A stretch of DNA of 64,000 bases from Leishmania mexicana MHOM/GT/2001/U1103 (Eukaryota; Euglenozoa; Kinetoplastea; Trypanosomatida; Trypanosomatidae): positions 124,001 through 188,000 of the forward strand of contig NC_018334.1 in NCBI RefSeq assembly GCF_000234665.1. Direction: 5' to 3'. How positions within the stretch are numbered: position 1 is the first letter of the stretch; every line of letters begins with the position of its first letter. Of this stretch, positions 34,840 to 44,239 are shown piece after piece. The position numbers and the translations under genes were made by a program. The notes under the pieces are model-generated. The model had not been told where the DNA came from. It made no database searches and saw only the letters and a list, made by a program, of their open reading frames with translations.

Positions 34840-35475
34840 CTACTGCTCCGCTGCCTTTTGCTCCACGTCCTCCTCCTCTGGCATTGACTCTTCCTCCTCC
34901 ATCTCCTCCGTATACTCCTTCGACTCCTCACTATCACCGGATTCCCCGAGTTGCCACGGGAGCATCAGGAAGATGAGGTCGAGGATATCCAGCACCCAGG
35001 CGCACAAAATTAGACCGAAGCCAGTGCCAAAATTGTAGGCTATACTTAGCTCCGGGCATTTTGGTTCTTGGACTCTGTAGGTCACCACCATGAGCGCCCA
35101 GACAACACCAGCGGTGACAGCGCCGACGATGTTCAGCGCCAGGCAGACCCAGCGGAAGCCAGAGCAGCAGTACAGCAAAAGGAAGCCGAAGAGGAACGCA
35201 AAGCCGTACACGAAGATGGAGATGATAGCAAACGCCTGAGCGAGCCGGAAGTTGTCCCGGATGCGCGGGCACCCATCCCACCGGAAGTCCGATGGGCTGG
35301 TAACCTTGAGCTTTCGGCAATCGCTCTTTGCACCCCACAACGTGATGCATACCCTCGAGCCAAAGCTGCCCTCCGGCTTGATGTAAAACATATCGACTCC
35401 TGTGCCGATCATCACGAACACGAACGCGATGAGCTGGAGCACCACGTAGACGATGACGCCGAGCTTCACCGCCAT
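34840..35475 (-). CDS. Amastin-like surface protein, copy 3
   Basis: A 211-residue amastin. The signature is CITLWGAKSDC at residues 43-53, and the four predicted helices match the other copies. The extracellular loop again differs (FGSRV before the signature, SPSDFRWDG after it). The C terminus combines the acidic Glu-rich tail of copy 2 with the last residues (AAEQ) and 3' flank of copy 1, a mosaic pattern expected from gene conversion. The start at 35475 is supported by the shared splice signal 24 bases upstream. Confidence 0.93.
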   Translation of the reverse strand: MAVKLGVIVYVVLQLIAFVFVMIGTGVDMFYIKPEGSFGSRVCITLWGAKSDCRKLKVTSPSDFRWDGCPRIRDNFRLAQAFAIISIFVYGFAFLFGFLLLYCCSGFRWVCLALNIVGAVTAGVVWALMVVTYRVQEPKCPELSIAYNFGTGFGLILCAWVLDILDLIFLMLPWQLGESGDSEESKEYTEEMEEEESMPEEEDVEQKAAEQ

Positions 35476-35498
35476 TTTCGAGACCGCACAACGCAGAG

Positions 35499-35519
35499 CT
35501 GAGAGAGGCGAGGCGGAGG
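35499..35519 (-). promoter_or_regulatory. Candidate trans-splicing signal of amastin copy 3
   Basis: Identical pyrimidine tract and AG (35499-35500) to the other two amastin copies. Confidence 0.6.
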
Positions 35520-36964
35520 CACACAGCACAAAGGGCGAGGCGCAGGGTCTGGGGGTCGAGACGGCGCAACAGAGCGGGCGAGGAGGGCGCGGGGTGCAGG
35601 CTGGAGACAGCGAGGGAGAGCCTTGACAGCACATGCACAGGTGCGTTGCGTCGACGTTCATGCGCGCGTTGTCGGTGTTCGGTGGGTGGTGCGCGTGTGT
35701 TGTGAGAGGGCGCAGACGGACAGGGGCGAGGAGAGAGAGGAGGGGACAGAGAGACAGAGAGTGGGGAGGCAGGGGGAGGTCACAGGCAGCGGAGACTGCC
35801 AGGCGTGCGCAGCGGCGGCGGATGCGCCGTTGGCTGGCATGCGCACAGACAAAAAGCATCAGGAGAGGAGGCCGGCGCATGTGCCGCGCGCCGCACAGCG
35901 AGGACGAGGGGGAGAGAGTGCAACGACACGCAGGCGCACAGCACACCGTCCGGTGCCTCCGGCTGCGTCCTTCTCGCTTCCGCGTCGCCAAACGAGCGCC
36001 TGCGCGGCCACGATGGAGACCCGTGCGCAGGCGAGGCGGGCCGCCACGGCGTGCGGGCGGGCGGCATGCAGCACCGCCACCACGCACCGTCGCACCCGAG
36101 CACTGGCCCGCACAGCAGAACACACACCGACCACAGCACCGCCGGGGGAGACACCAGCACACAAGCACACAGCCCCCGTCGCGGCACACAGCAGGCAGGG
36201 GCACGGCGGCTGCGCAGACGGGCCCAACACGCACAGACACCGCACCGCAGCAGCCCCGCACCACACCACAGACAGACGTCAGCAGCGAGCAGGGGGTGTG
36301 AGACGCAGCCACACCGTGTGCGCGCGATGCGCCGACGAAGGCGCCGGTGCCAGTCGCAGCACGCGAGGGGGCCCTGCATCCGTGCACACGCCCCTCCGCC
36401 CAGACACACACGCGCTCGCACACACACACCACCCGCGCTCACCCATCACATCCTCACTTCACAGCGCGCCTACAGCCAGCACCACCGGGAGGCGCAGCGC
36501 ACAGGCCTGCCGCCGAGCACCCACGCACACCCTGCGCGATCGCCCAGCGCCATGTCCCGCAGCGCCGCACAGCCCTCAGCAGCTTCGCAGCCGTGCGCCT
36601 TCCCGCACAGACACCGCGCCCATCACAGGCGGCAAGCAGCTCATCCAAGCCGCCTCCGTCCCGGCACACCGCCTCCACAAACACCTCCCCGCAGAGAGCC
36701 TCCACGCAATCCCGGAGGTGCCCCTACGCCGGCGAGAGCCGCTCCAGTCGCCGCCCGGTCAGCAGGTCCGCGTAGAGGTCCAGAGTAGGGGCAGCAGCGT
36801 GTGCGCCACGGCCAGCCACACCGGCCGCAGCACCGCCACGGTGTCGCACCTGCGGCGTCCGCTCAGCCACGCGTGTCCGGCTCACGCCCATCGACAGGCG
36901 ATGCGCCGCGCTCCCAGCCGACCACTGCAGCGCCACCGTCGTTGCTGGCACCGCTGCCGCACCC

Positions 36965-37260
36965 GCTCCTTCCACCGACCACCCTCGCAGCCGCCTCCAG
37001 CCAGCTGCCGCACGGCAGGGCCCTCCAGGCCACGGGCGCACTCCCCCACACCCGCACACCCTCCCGCGGCACCACAACCATTCACCCACCCGCAATCCGC
37101 GCACCGCCGCACAGCGGAAGAGGGGCCCCCTCCGCACCGGCAACACAACAGCCGCATACGGCGCACACCGCTCCGCCACGCCCCCTACAGCGTCCGAGAG
37201 GGGTCGCGGAACGGAGGGCGATCAGTGGGGCCCGGCATCACCGGCCGCAGCGCTGTACGA
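36965..37260. repeat. ~260-bp direct repeat, terminal copy 'b' of unit 3
   Basis: Near-identical to 22485-22772. After 37260 the sequence becomes unique and leads into the 3' flank of the calpain-like gene ending at 37516. Confidence 0.8.
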
Positions 37261-37515
37261 AAGCGGGCGTCTGCTGTGTGGGAAGACACCGTGTGTATGA
37301 TGCACACGGGTGGAACCGCGGTTTAGGCGGCGGTTACTCGGAGGTGCGCTGTGAATGTAGGACGAGTGCTGGCACCTGCGTGTGCTCGCAGTCGTGCAGG
37401 AACGCTGAAGCAGCGCACGCGACTCTTCCATACGGACGGATATGCTCGGCAACGCCGTCAGTACACAAACACGGATCGCTGGCCGCGAGCGCGCAGTCCG
37501 CACTTGCAGACGCCT

Positions 37516-39642
37516 TTATTGGGGGTGGAGGTACGTCTCCGTCACGTGGGTGGCGTCAAAGACGGTGATGCCCGCCTTTACGCGGGGCGCACCGCCGCGC
37601 TTCTTGTACTGAGATCGCACATGTGTCGCCGCCTCCCCGTTCATTGGGAATGACACCACGTTGCGGAACGTCGGGCACGTGTCGGGCAGGTGTACAAAAG
37701 ACACCCGCAGTCCTCTTGCGGTTGACTTGTTGGGTGCCAGCATGCCCAGTGTGAAGTCCTTCGGGCCGTTTTGGTTCGTCGTCATGATGCGCGGAATGAC
37801 GTAGAAGGGGCCTTTTGTGGGGTCGAGCTCGAGCTCGAGGCCAACGTCGCGGGCAACAATGTACTCGTACTTCTCTGGTGGATGCACCTCGGGGTTATCG
37901 GTGCTGAGGGCCACAATCTGCTGCGTGCCCTTCTGCGCGTTGTGCCCCGTGACGGAGATAAGCAGCCCCTTGTACAGCTGATCCGGGTCGTCGGGGTTCT
38001 GCAGGCGGCGGTCCTTCTGTGACAGGGTGAAGAGTAGTTTCTGCTTCTTCCTGAGTTCGATCTTTAGCACGACGGACGGGATTATGCCAATGAACTGGCC
38101 CGGGAAGCGATACTGGTACCAGGCCTTCTTCACCATGCAGACCCCGCCACCCTCAAAGAACTGCACCGCGTCCCTCCACTCCATCCAGAAAGTGCCATCG
38201 CTCACCTTGCTCGGCTTGCACGACCGGCGCACCAAGGAGTGCTTCTGCCACCCGGTGCTGTTCTTGCCCCATGCGCCGGTCCACTCGTCACCGCTTCCCC
38301 ACGGGTTGCGTATCTTCAGCAGCTTCACTCGCGGAATGACAAACTGGCGCACCATCAGCACCGAGTAGGAGTGGCCGGTGCTCAGGCCCGCCGTCTTGTA
38401 GCGCGCCGCAAGTGATGCCTCGTTCGCATTCCCGCTACCAGCGTTGTACGCGCTCGTGTCCGTGCCTGGAGTGCTGATCGAGATGAGGTAGCCATTCTTG
38501 CGGTAGCGCAGCAGGTCCTTGAAAAACTGAGATGCGACCGCCTCCTCATTCGCCGCTGCCCTCCACGTATTTGTGAAGGAGTACACCGGAAACCCCGTCA
38601 AATCCTGCAGGGCGTGCAGAGGATTGCCGCCGACAATGGACGCGTACGAGCCGTGCAGCTTGGCATACGCCTTCTCCAGCAGCGACACCCACAGCTCGTA
38701 CGGGTCACCGGTGGAGCGGGCAAAGTAAACGACCCCGTTGTACGTCGGCAGGTAGCTGTCGACAATGATGTGGTGGAACCAGCCGTTCTTACTGATGCAC
38801 ACGCGGTAGCCGCCCGCCCGCTCCTCTTTCTCTCGCCTCGACTGGGAGACGGGGTGGCGAAAGATGTCCTTCACCATCGTCGTGCTCTCCGCCACGACCG
38901 CGATCGAGCACATGAGCCAGCAGTCGCCGAGGTGACCCTGCCCAATGCCGGCAGCGCTCACGCCGTGACGGAACAGCTTGATCTCCTCGTGCGCTATCGC
39001 CGGTAGGTAGTCCTGCGGCCGTCTCCACGCGATGGCGTGCATGCTTGCCACGCTCTGCTTGTCGTGAGGTCGCTTCAGAGCCGCCTCGGATGGGGGGAAG
39101 CCCATGTCGATGTATAGGATCTTGCTCTTCCGGCACCTGCACAGGATTTCCTCCTCGTTGTGGCTCACCCCAGCCACGCCGGCCACCTTTTGCGTCTCGT
39201 GCATGCACTTCGCCTTCGCCTCGCGGTTAACCTTCTCAATGTAGCCCGGGGCCAAGTCGCGCGACACGCACGCGGCGCTGTATAAGATCTGCGTCCTCTT
39301 GGTGACCTTCACGTACGGCAGCGTCTCCAGCGGGTAGACGACGACGGAGCACTGTGTCCCCCCGGTGGGCGTCTTCCTCACCGTCGTCCGGCCATGCTCT
39401 GTTTTGTAAACGGCCGTCGTTTTTTGGAAGGTGAAGCTGACGTGCATCTCCATGTCCAGCGAGTCGTTGTAGAGGAACCACTTGTGCCTGTCCACCTCCA
39501 CCCGGTAGCATCGGCCGTCTTCAAAGAGGGGGTAGCAGTCCCCCGTGACCGCAGGGCCGCCATACTTGAAGTCGTGCACCTTCCTCTGGTCATCGTGTTC
39601 CCTTGCCTTGCTCTTGGTGCGGCTACCACCGCAGAGCGCCAT
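37516..39642 (-). CDS. Calpain-like cysteine peptidase with intact catalytic triad
   Basis: A 708-residue C2-family protein. A DUF1935-type domain (about 24-120, with FLYND) precedes the protease core (about 225-500) and a C-terminal beta-sandwich-like region (about 520-700). All catalytic residues are present: Gln235 and Cys241 in GQGHLGDCWLM, His424 in GHSYSV and Asn446 in RNPWG. It is the only calpain-like gene in the window that could be a working protease. No EF-hand domain is seen, as usual in trypanosomatids, so calcium dependence is uncertain. The frame is open for 141 further codons upstream to a GTG at 40065, but 39642 is chosen because it is an ATG, sits just before the DUF1935 domain, and follows a pyrimidine tract and AG. 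The upstream codons look like 5' UTR. Confidence 0.93.
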   Translation of the reverse strand: MALCGGSRTKSKAREHDDQRKVHDFKYGGPAVTGDCYPLFEDGRCYRVEVDRHKWFLYNDSLDMEMHVSFTFQKTTAVYKTEHGRTTVRKTPTGGTQCSVVVYPLETLPYVKVTKRTQILYSAACVSRDLAPGYIEKVNREAKAKCMHETQKVAGVAGVSHNEEEILCRCRKSKILYIDMGFPPSEAALKRPHDKQSVASMHAIAWRRPQDYLPAIAHEEIKLFRHGVSAAGIGQGHLGDCWLMCSIAVVAESTTMVKDIFRHPVSQSRREKEERAGGYRVCISKNGWFHHIIVDSYLPTYNGVVYFARSTGDPYELWVSLLEKAYAKLHGSYASIVGGNPLHALQDLTGFPVYSFTNTWRAAANEEAVASQFFKDLLRYRKNGYLISISTPGTDTSAYNAGSGNANEASLAARYKTAGLSTGHSYSVLMVRQFVIPRVKLLKIRNPWGSGDEWTGAWGKNSTGWQKHSLVRRSCKPSKVSDGTFWMEWRDAVQFFEGGGVCMVKKAWYQYRFPGQFIGIIPSVVLKIELRKKQKLLFTLSQKDRRLQNPDDPDQLYKGLLISVTGHNAQKGTQQIVALSTDNPEVHPPEKYEYIVARDVGLELELDPTKGPFYVIPRIMTTNQNGPKDFTLGMLAPNKSTARGLRVSFVHLPDTCPTFRNVVSFPMNGEAATHVRSQYKKRGGAPRVKAGITVFDATHVTETYLHPQ

Positions 39643-39663
39643 TAGTCGGTGAGGCGACTGCCG

Positions 39664-39705
39664 CTGTGTGGATGTGGGGGGGAGGGGCGGAAGAGGCGGA
39701 GGAGA
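39664..39705 (-). promoter_or_regulatory. Candidate trans-splicing signal
   Basis: On the minus strand a long C/T-rich tract (about 39676-39705) is followed by CACACAG, with the AG at 39664-39665, 22 bases before the ATG at 39642. Confidence 0.5.
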
Positions 39706-40730
39706 TGGATCGCAGTGCTGCCGTGACGTCTGCGAACAGACCCGTGCAAACAAAACACAAGACACAGTAAGCGATGCCATCGAGGCCACAGAGGTGCCAC
39801 GCCAACGAATCATAACGCCGCACAGAAGTTTGTCCGCCACCGGCGTGTGCCCATTCTCTGATGTGCAGCATTCGTTCACTTCAGCGCTACCCCACGGCCC
39901 TGTCAGAGGCTCGCGTCGCGTCGTGCGAAGCAGCGGTAGACACGCGGTACAGCCATCCGCCGACCCAGTCATCTGAGCACGGCCTCTGCTGGCCCAAACT
40001 CTGCCCACCCACCCGCACGCCTCGCAGCTCGCCCCACAGCCTCTCCCATCCTTGCCGGTCACCACGCGGTGCGATCCTCCTCAGGGTGGCTCAGGGCTCC
40101 CACACCGGTGGGCAGCGAGGGCCTCGGCTGGGTGGGTGGGTGGGATATGCTCGAGTCGCGCTGGCGCGTCACCCGTCATATGGGTGGCGCAAGCGTGCTC
40201 ACGGCTGCAGGTCGCCCCGACACCACACCATCCGCGACCTGACAACCGGCGTCAGTGGTAATGCACCGGTCTCTCACCTCCTCGCATCGTCGGCACCTGA
40301 CTCTGCCGCTATTCTAGTTGGTCCACCATACTAAGCAAGGGATATGGGGAGAAGGGGGGGGGACTGCGCGGCTCCTCTCCACACCGAGTGGTGGCGCTGC
40401 ACCATGAACTGCCGCACGCACGGCGGGTGTCCCCCCGTCCTCCGGGCACGGTGTGAGCGAGGGACGGGAGGAGGTGCACTCGCCGGTGTTTGTTCCTACT
40501 CTACTGTTGTCAGTGCTCAGGCACTCCCTGTCGCTACTCTGGCCGCGTCAAAGGCCCTCGCCTCTTCCTTGGACCAGTACGCGTGTCTTCGCTCGTTTGC
40601 AGCTCTCCCGCATCTCCACCGCCCACCCCCATGTGTGGTCCCTCATGGCGCGCACGTCTCTCCTCTGTCTCTCAGAGAGAGCCCGCTACTGAGCCGGAGA
40701 AGCTGGCCAGCCTGCTCTCGTTGCAGCGAC
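39706..40730. other. Intergenic spacer
   Basis: Upstream region of the intact calpain-like gene, ending where the large duplicated block begins. No gene is recognised on either strand. Confidence 0.5.
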
Positions 40731-41453
40731 ACATCTGGAAGTGTCAAGCATCAGCAGCTGAAGGAGGTCACCCGCAGAGTGAAATGTGTGGCGCTTTCCC
40801 TCACAACGGCAAACAGCCCAACCCGTGTGCGATCCGTAGTGCCGTTGTTGTCGGTGGTGCTGCTGTCCTTCGACGAACAGAGGAGAGAGGGCCGACAGGC
40901 GTGTCACGAGGAGAGGGGAGGGGCGCCTGATGTATGCGTTAGAGAACGGCCCTTGGTAGGGGAGGGGAGAAGAGGTGGGAGTCAAGAGAGGTGTCACAGG
41001 CGGGGAGGGGCCAGTCACCGAAGCCGCAACAGAGCAGAGGAGAGCGGAGGGAAGAGGCGCAAAGTGAAGGCAGACGTAAAGGGGAAAGCATGCAAGACGG
41101 CGTTGTTGACTCAGCGACTAGACCTTGTCGAAGACGGGATGGAGAGGAGCAGCCGTGCACGTGTCGCCCGTGTCCCTGATCCTCCGCAGAGCTCATCCAC
41201 GCTGGACCTTCTCGTCCACCATATCGGCGCAGAGGATTACAAAGCAGCCACGAACTACAAGTGCTTTGTGGTCCAGCCTCACTTGGAGTGTCGCGAAGGC
41301 CCCATGTTGTTTTTGTGTGTATGGTGACTCCTCCCGTGAGCGCAAGAAGCGAAGGGGCAGCAGCAGCGGCGGCGGCCGTGCAGGCGTGAGAGGCCCATCA
41401 CACCTGCATGAATGCCACACAACAGCCCACCAGGACACAACACCTGTAATACG

Positions 41454-42182
41454 TCAGCCCCTCATGCGCAGCCCATTCTGCCACGTAAGATACGCAGGCG
41501 GGGACACCACCTCTGCTGCGCCACAGGCTTGGGTTGTGGTGATCTGCACCGTCGCCGACGCGCCAACCCACACATTCACGAGCGGAAAGGTCGCGTAGGG
41601 AAGCGGCAGCTGCGTTGCGGGTTCCGGAAGGTGGTTTGTCACGAGGACACAGAAGAAAGGGCGATCGTGGCGGGTCATCCAGTCATGAAGGTTTTCCAAA
41701 TAGGAGAGACACGAGGCGGCGGCGGTATCGACGAGGACGTCTGGGTGCTGCCCAGACCGCTTGCCGCGGCGATCTGCCGCCACCGTCACCTCGAAACCGT
41801 CGTCGTCAACGAGCAACAGCGTCGGCACTGCTCGAGTCGTGTGAAATCCCATCATCTCCCGCAGCACCGCCGTCCAGCCCTCCACATAGATGAACTCGAT
41901 GCGGCCGAGGGCCGACTCGGACAAGGAGCTCAGTGGAGTGAAGGGCTGCGGCGCCTTGGCGTACAGCGTAGACTCCTGGCACAGCACTACTACGCTACCG
42001 CTGGTACGCTGGACGGTGTTGATGGCTGCCTGGAAGGCAAGAGACGTCTTCCCCACTGCCCGGGCGCCGTGCAGCAGAAAGCCGTGGCCGTAAAGCGGCT
42101 GCGGGGGTCGGCTGCCTTCGGGAAAAAATATGCCTGGATCCAACGAGGGACGCGGATCACAGCCTCTGGACGGCGCCGCCAT
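41454..42182 (-). CDS. P-loop ATPase-like protein, copy 1
   Basis: A 242-residue protein with a Walker A motif GARAVGKTS at 39-47 and a Walker B-like strand TLLLVDDD at 121-128. The spacing and small single-domain size recall RecA-type ATPases such as SWSAP1 or other recombinase-associated proteins, but this is a guess from architecture. No C-terminal partner domain is seen. The frame opens at a GTG (42203); the first ATG is at 42182 and is taken as start. The second copy (52816-53544) differs by at least three amino acids, two near residue 90 and Cys178 to Tyr. Confidence 0.75.
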   Translation of the reverse strand: MAAPSRGCDPRPSLDPGIFFPEGSRPPQPLYGHGFLLHGARAVGKTSLAFQAAINTVQRTSGSVVVLCQESTLYAKAPQPFTPLSSLSESALGRIEFIYVEGWTAVLREMMGFHTTRAVPTLLLVDDDGFEVTVAADRRGKRSGQHPDVLVDTAAASCLSYLENLHDWMTRHDRPFFCVLVTNHLPEPATQLPLPYATFPLVNVWVGASATVQITTTQACGAAEVVSPPAYLTWQNGLRMRG

Positions 42183-42777
42183 GTCGAGCCAGCAGCGGGC
42201 CACTACGCGTGGATCCGCGATACCCTCTGATTACTGGGCGAGTACCGAGACAGCCTCGCAGAGGTGGAGAAATGGGGTGGCGGAGAAGACAGAGGTGGTG
42301 GGAGGGAGAGACAGATAGGCAGCCTCGTAGGGGGAAGGGGGGAGGCTGCACCGTATGAGCGCCTCCATTGGCGCCGCCCCGTCACTCAGCGGAGAGCAAA
42401 GACTGTCTCGGCAGCTACTGTTAAATTTCTACGACTGTGTCAAGGCCATTTGTGGAATGGAGCACGTCGAGCGCAGAGGTCTACACACACACACACCGCA
42501 TATCCCACTGCCGCCATCCACGTGAGACGACACGCTGTGTCCCTGCAGCACCGCCTTGAACGCTGTCATCGCCTCTCCTTTCGTCCGGGTTTCTTTGTGA
42601 AGCGCATCACGAGCCGTAGCTGCGAGTGAGAGACGCAAAATCCGCCCAGCTTTTCATGGGCTCCAGCGCCACCGCCTCCTGATGTGGATACGACAAGCGG
42701 GTCTCATTGGGTAGTGGGGCGGGCGTCGCGACTCCGTCATAGGGTCCCCGCGGTGATCTGCTGAACCAGTTCGACTG

Positions 42778-43750
42778 TCACCAGCTGCCGCCCTCGCTGC
42801 CGCATGAGCTCCCCCACTCGGCGTGACAGACGAAGACGACTGCAAAGGTAACCACCGCGGCGAGGTACACGGCAAGGTTTGGCAACTCCCGAAGATCCGC
42901 CTCAGTCGTGCCGAGGCTGTAGCGCACGCCTCCCTGGGCGTCCCCCGTCGGGCAGGGCTGGAAACCTGCGTAGCGTATCGTGAGCGGCAGTTCACGGAAG
43001 AAGTTCGTCGGCGACGCCGCCACGCGCTCACGACAAACGTCTCCGCGGCGAAGCGACGTGAGAACACGGAGGCGAGGGACGAGTGGGGAGCTGTCACGTT
43101 CAGCATGCCTCAAGCGTCTTCGACCTCACACAGCTTCGCCGCGACGGCGGACACCGCCATGTACTGCTCCAGCGCCGCTATCACGTTGCTCCCCTCGGTA
43201 CTACCAACAGGCTACACTCTACACATCGATCATACGCCTCTTGATAGGCTGAGGCGAGAGTAAGTACGTGATGCCCTCCTCGGCAGTGTGTGCTGGCAGA
43301 GTGCAGATGTGGCGCACGATGACATCAACGCGGTGTTCAACGGATTCCTGACCAGAAGGCGCTGCACTGCTGGCCCAGGAAGCGATGTCTGTGAACCCGC
43401 TCTTGTCCACGTCCTGCGGCGCGCGTGAGGTCGCCGTCTGCGGCGATGGATCGAACAGAAGCAGCCGCTTTGTAAGGACATCTGCGTGAGTGAAGGGGGC
43501 TGGAGCAGGGAAGAGTACTCACAGCTCTTTGACTCGGACACGCGAGCGCTGGCCGGCAGTCGCCTGCTGGAGTGCCCTTAACGATTAGCGCAGCATCATT
43601 TGGTGACTGTTGAGGAGAGCGACGAGAGGTGGTGCACGGTAACGTAGCTGCTGGGCACCCCTCGGTCACACAAATACGAACTAGAAGAGACGCACAGAGA
43701 CTGTGATGGTTGGGTGTGTTGCCCGGGGTGTGGGAAGCCGCATAGTCCAC
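42778..43750 (-). pseudogene. Decayed gene of unknown function, copy 1
   Basis: No single frame covers this stretch, yet coding-like segments follow each other in the minus-strand direction in different frames. One runs from about 43505 to a TAG at 43219 (with TDIASWASSAAPS and VDVIVRHICTLPAH). The next reads STEGSNVIAALEQYMAVSA and ends at a TGA near 43112. After a further shift a third carries a probable membrane helix (NLAVYLAAVVTFAVVFV) and ends at 42778. This looks like an old gene with at least two frameshifts and two stops. Both duplication copies share the lesions, so decay preceded the duplication. I do not recognise the family. Confidence 0.5.
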
Positions 43751-44239
43751 GATGCCGCCAGCACAAGAGCACCACGCATGCGCACAGAACGCGCGCCTGA
43801 TTTAACTGGTCTGTAAAGAGGGTCATGCGCACGCCGACGGGGCACCCGAGGAGCGAGAGGTCAGGAACGCATGGCAAGTGATCGAAGAAAATACAAGCAA
43901 AAAAAGGTAGGTCCACCACAGTCGTTGAAAATGGTGCGCATGCAGGTATTTGTGTGCGACGTCCACGTGACGAAGGCAGGAGTCACGAATATCGGCGCCC
44001 CCCCCTCTGCCCACACGCGTACTCAACACCCCATGTCTGCCTTCATTCATGATGGCACGTCACTCCTCGTCGTCGTCGTCGTCGCACACCGAAGTGACGG
44101 TCAGCGCGCGCCCTTTTGTTGCTGGATGACGCATTGTGTGAGCAGTCGCCCCCCCCCAAACACCACCACCACCGCCTCCCCGTTCGCTTTTCCATTACAG
44201 ACACGCACACGTATACAGAGGCCATCTCACCGGGCCCCC

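Larger units (their letters stand above)
31264..37260. repeat. Amastin repeat unit 3, short form (~6 kb)
   Basis: Begins at CTCCCGGCAGCCGGCGCGGG, equivalent to about 17105 in unit 1, so it lacks the first ~2.3 kb of the long units. It ends at 37260 with the same GCTGTACGA as unit 1. It thus spans from an internal ~260-bp repeat to the terminal one, with the amastin gene between. No other gene is supported. Confidence 0.85.

Noticed and set aside
37516..40065. 849-residue version of the intact calpain-like gene
   Set aside because: It starts at GTG, its first 141 residues are unlike any calpain N terminus, and a splice-type tract and AG precede the ATG at 39642.
40344..41327. 327-codon plus-strand frame next to the duplication start
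   Set aside because: No recognisable domain, compositionally ordinary spacer, wrong strand for this directional cluster, and it spans the boundary of the duplicated block.
42823..43263. Plus-strand 146-codon frame opposite the decayed gene
   Set aside because: It lies antisense to coding-like segments with a clear membrane helix, and no supported gene in the window is on the plus strand.
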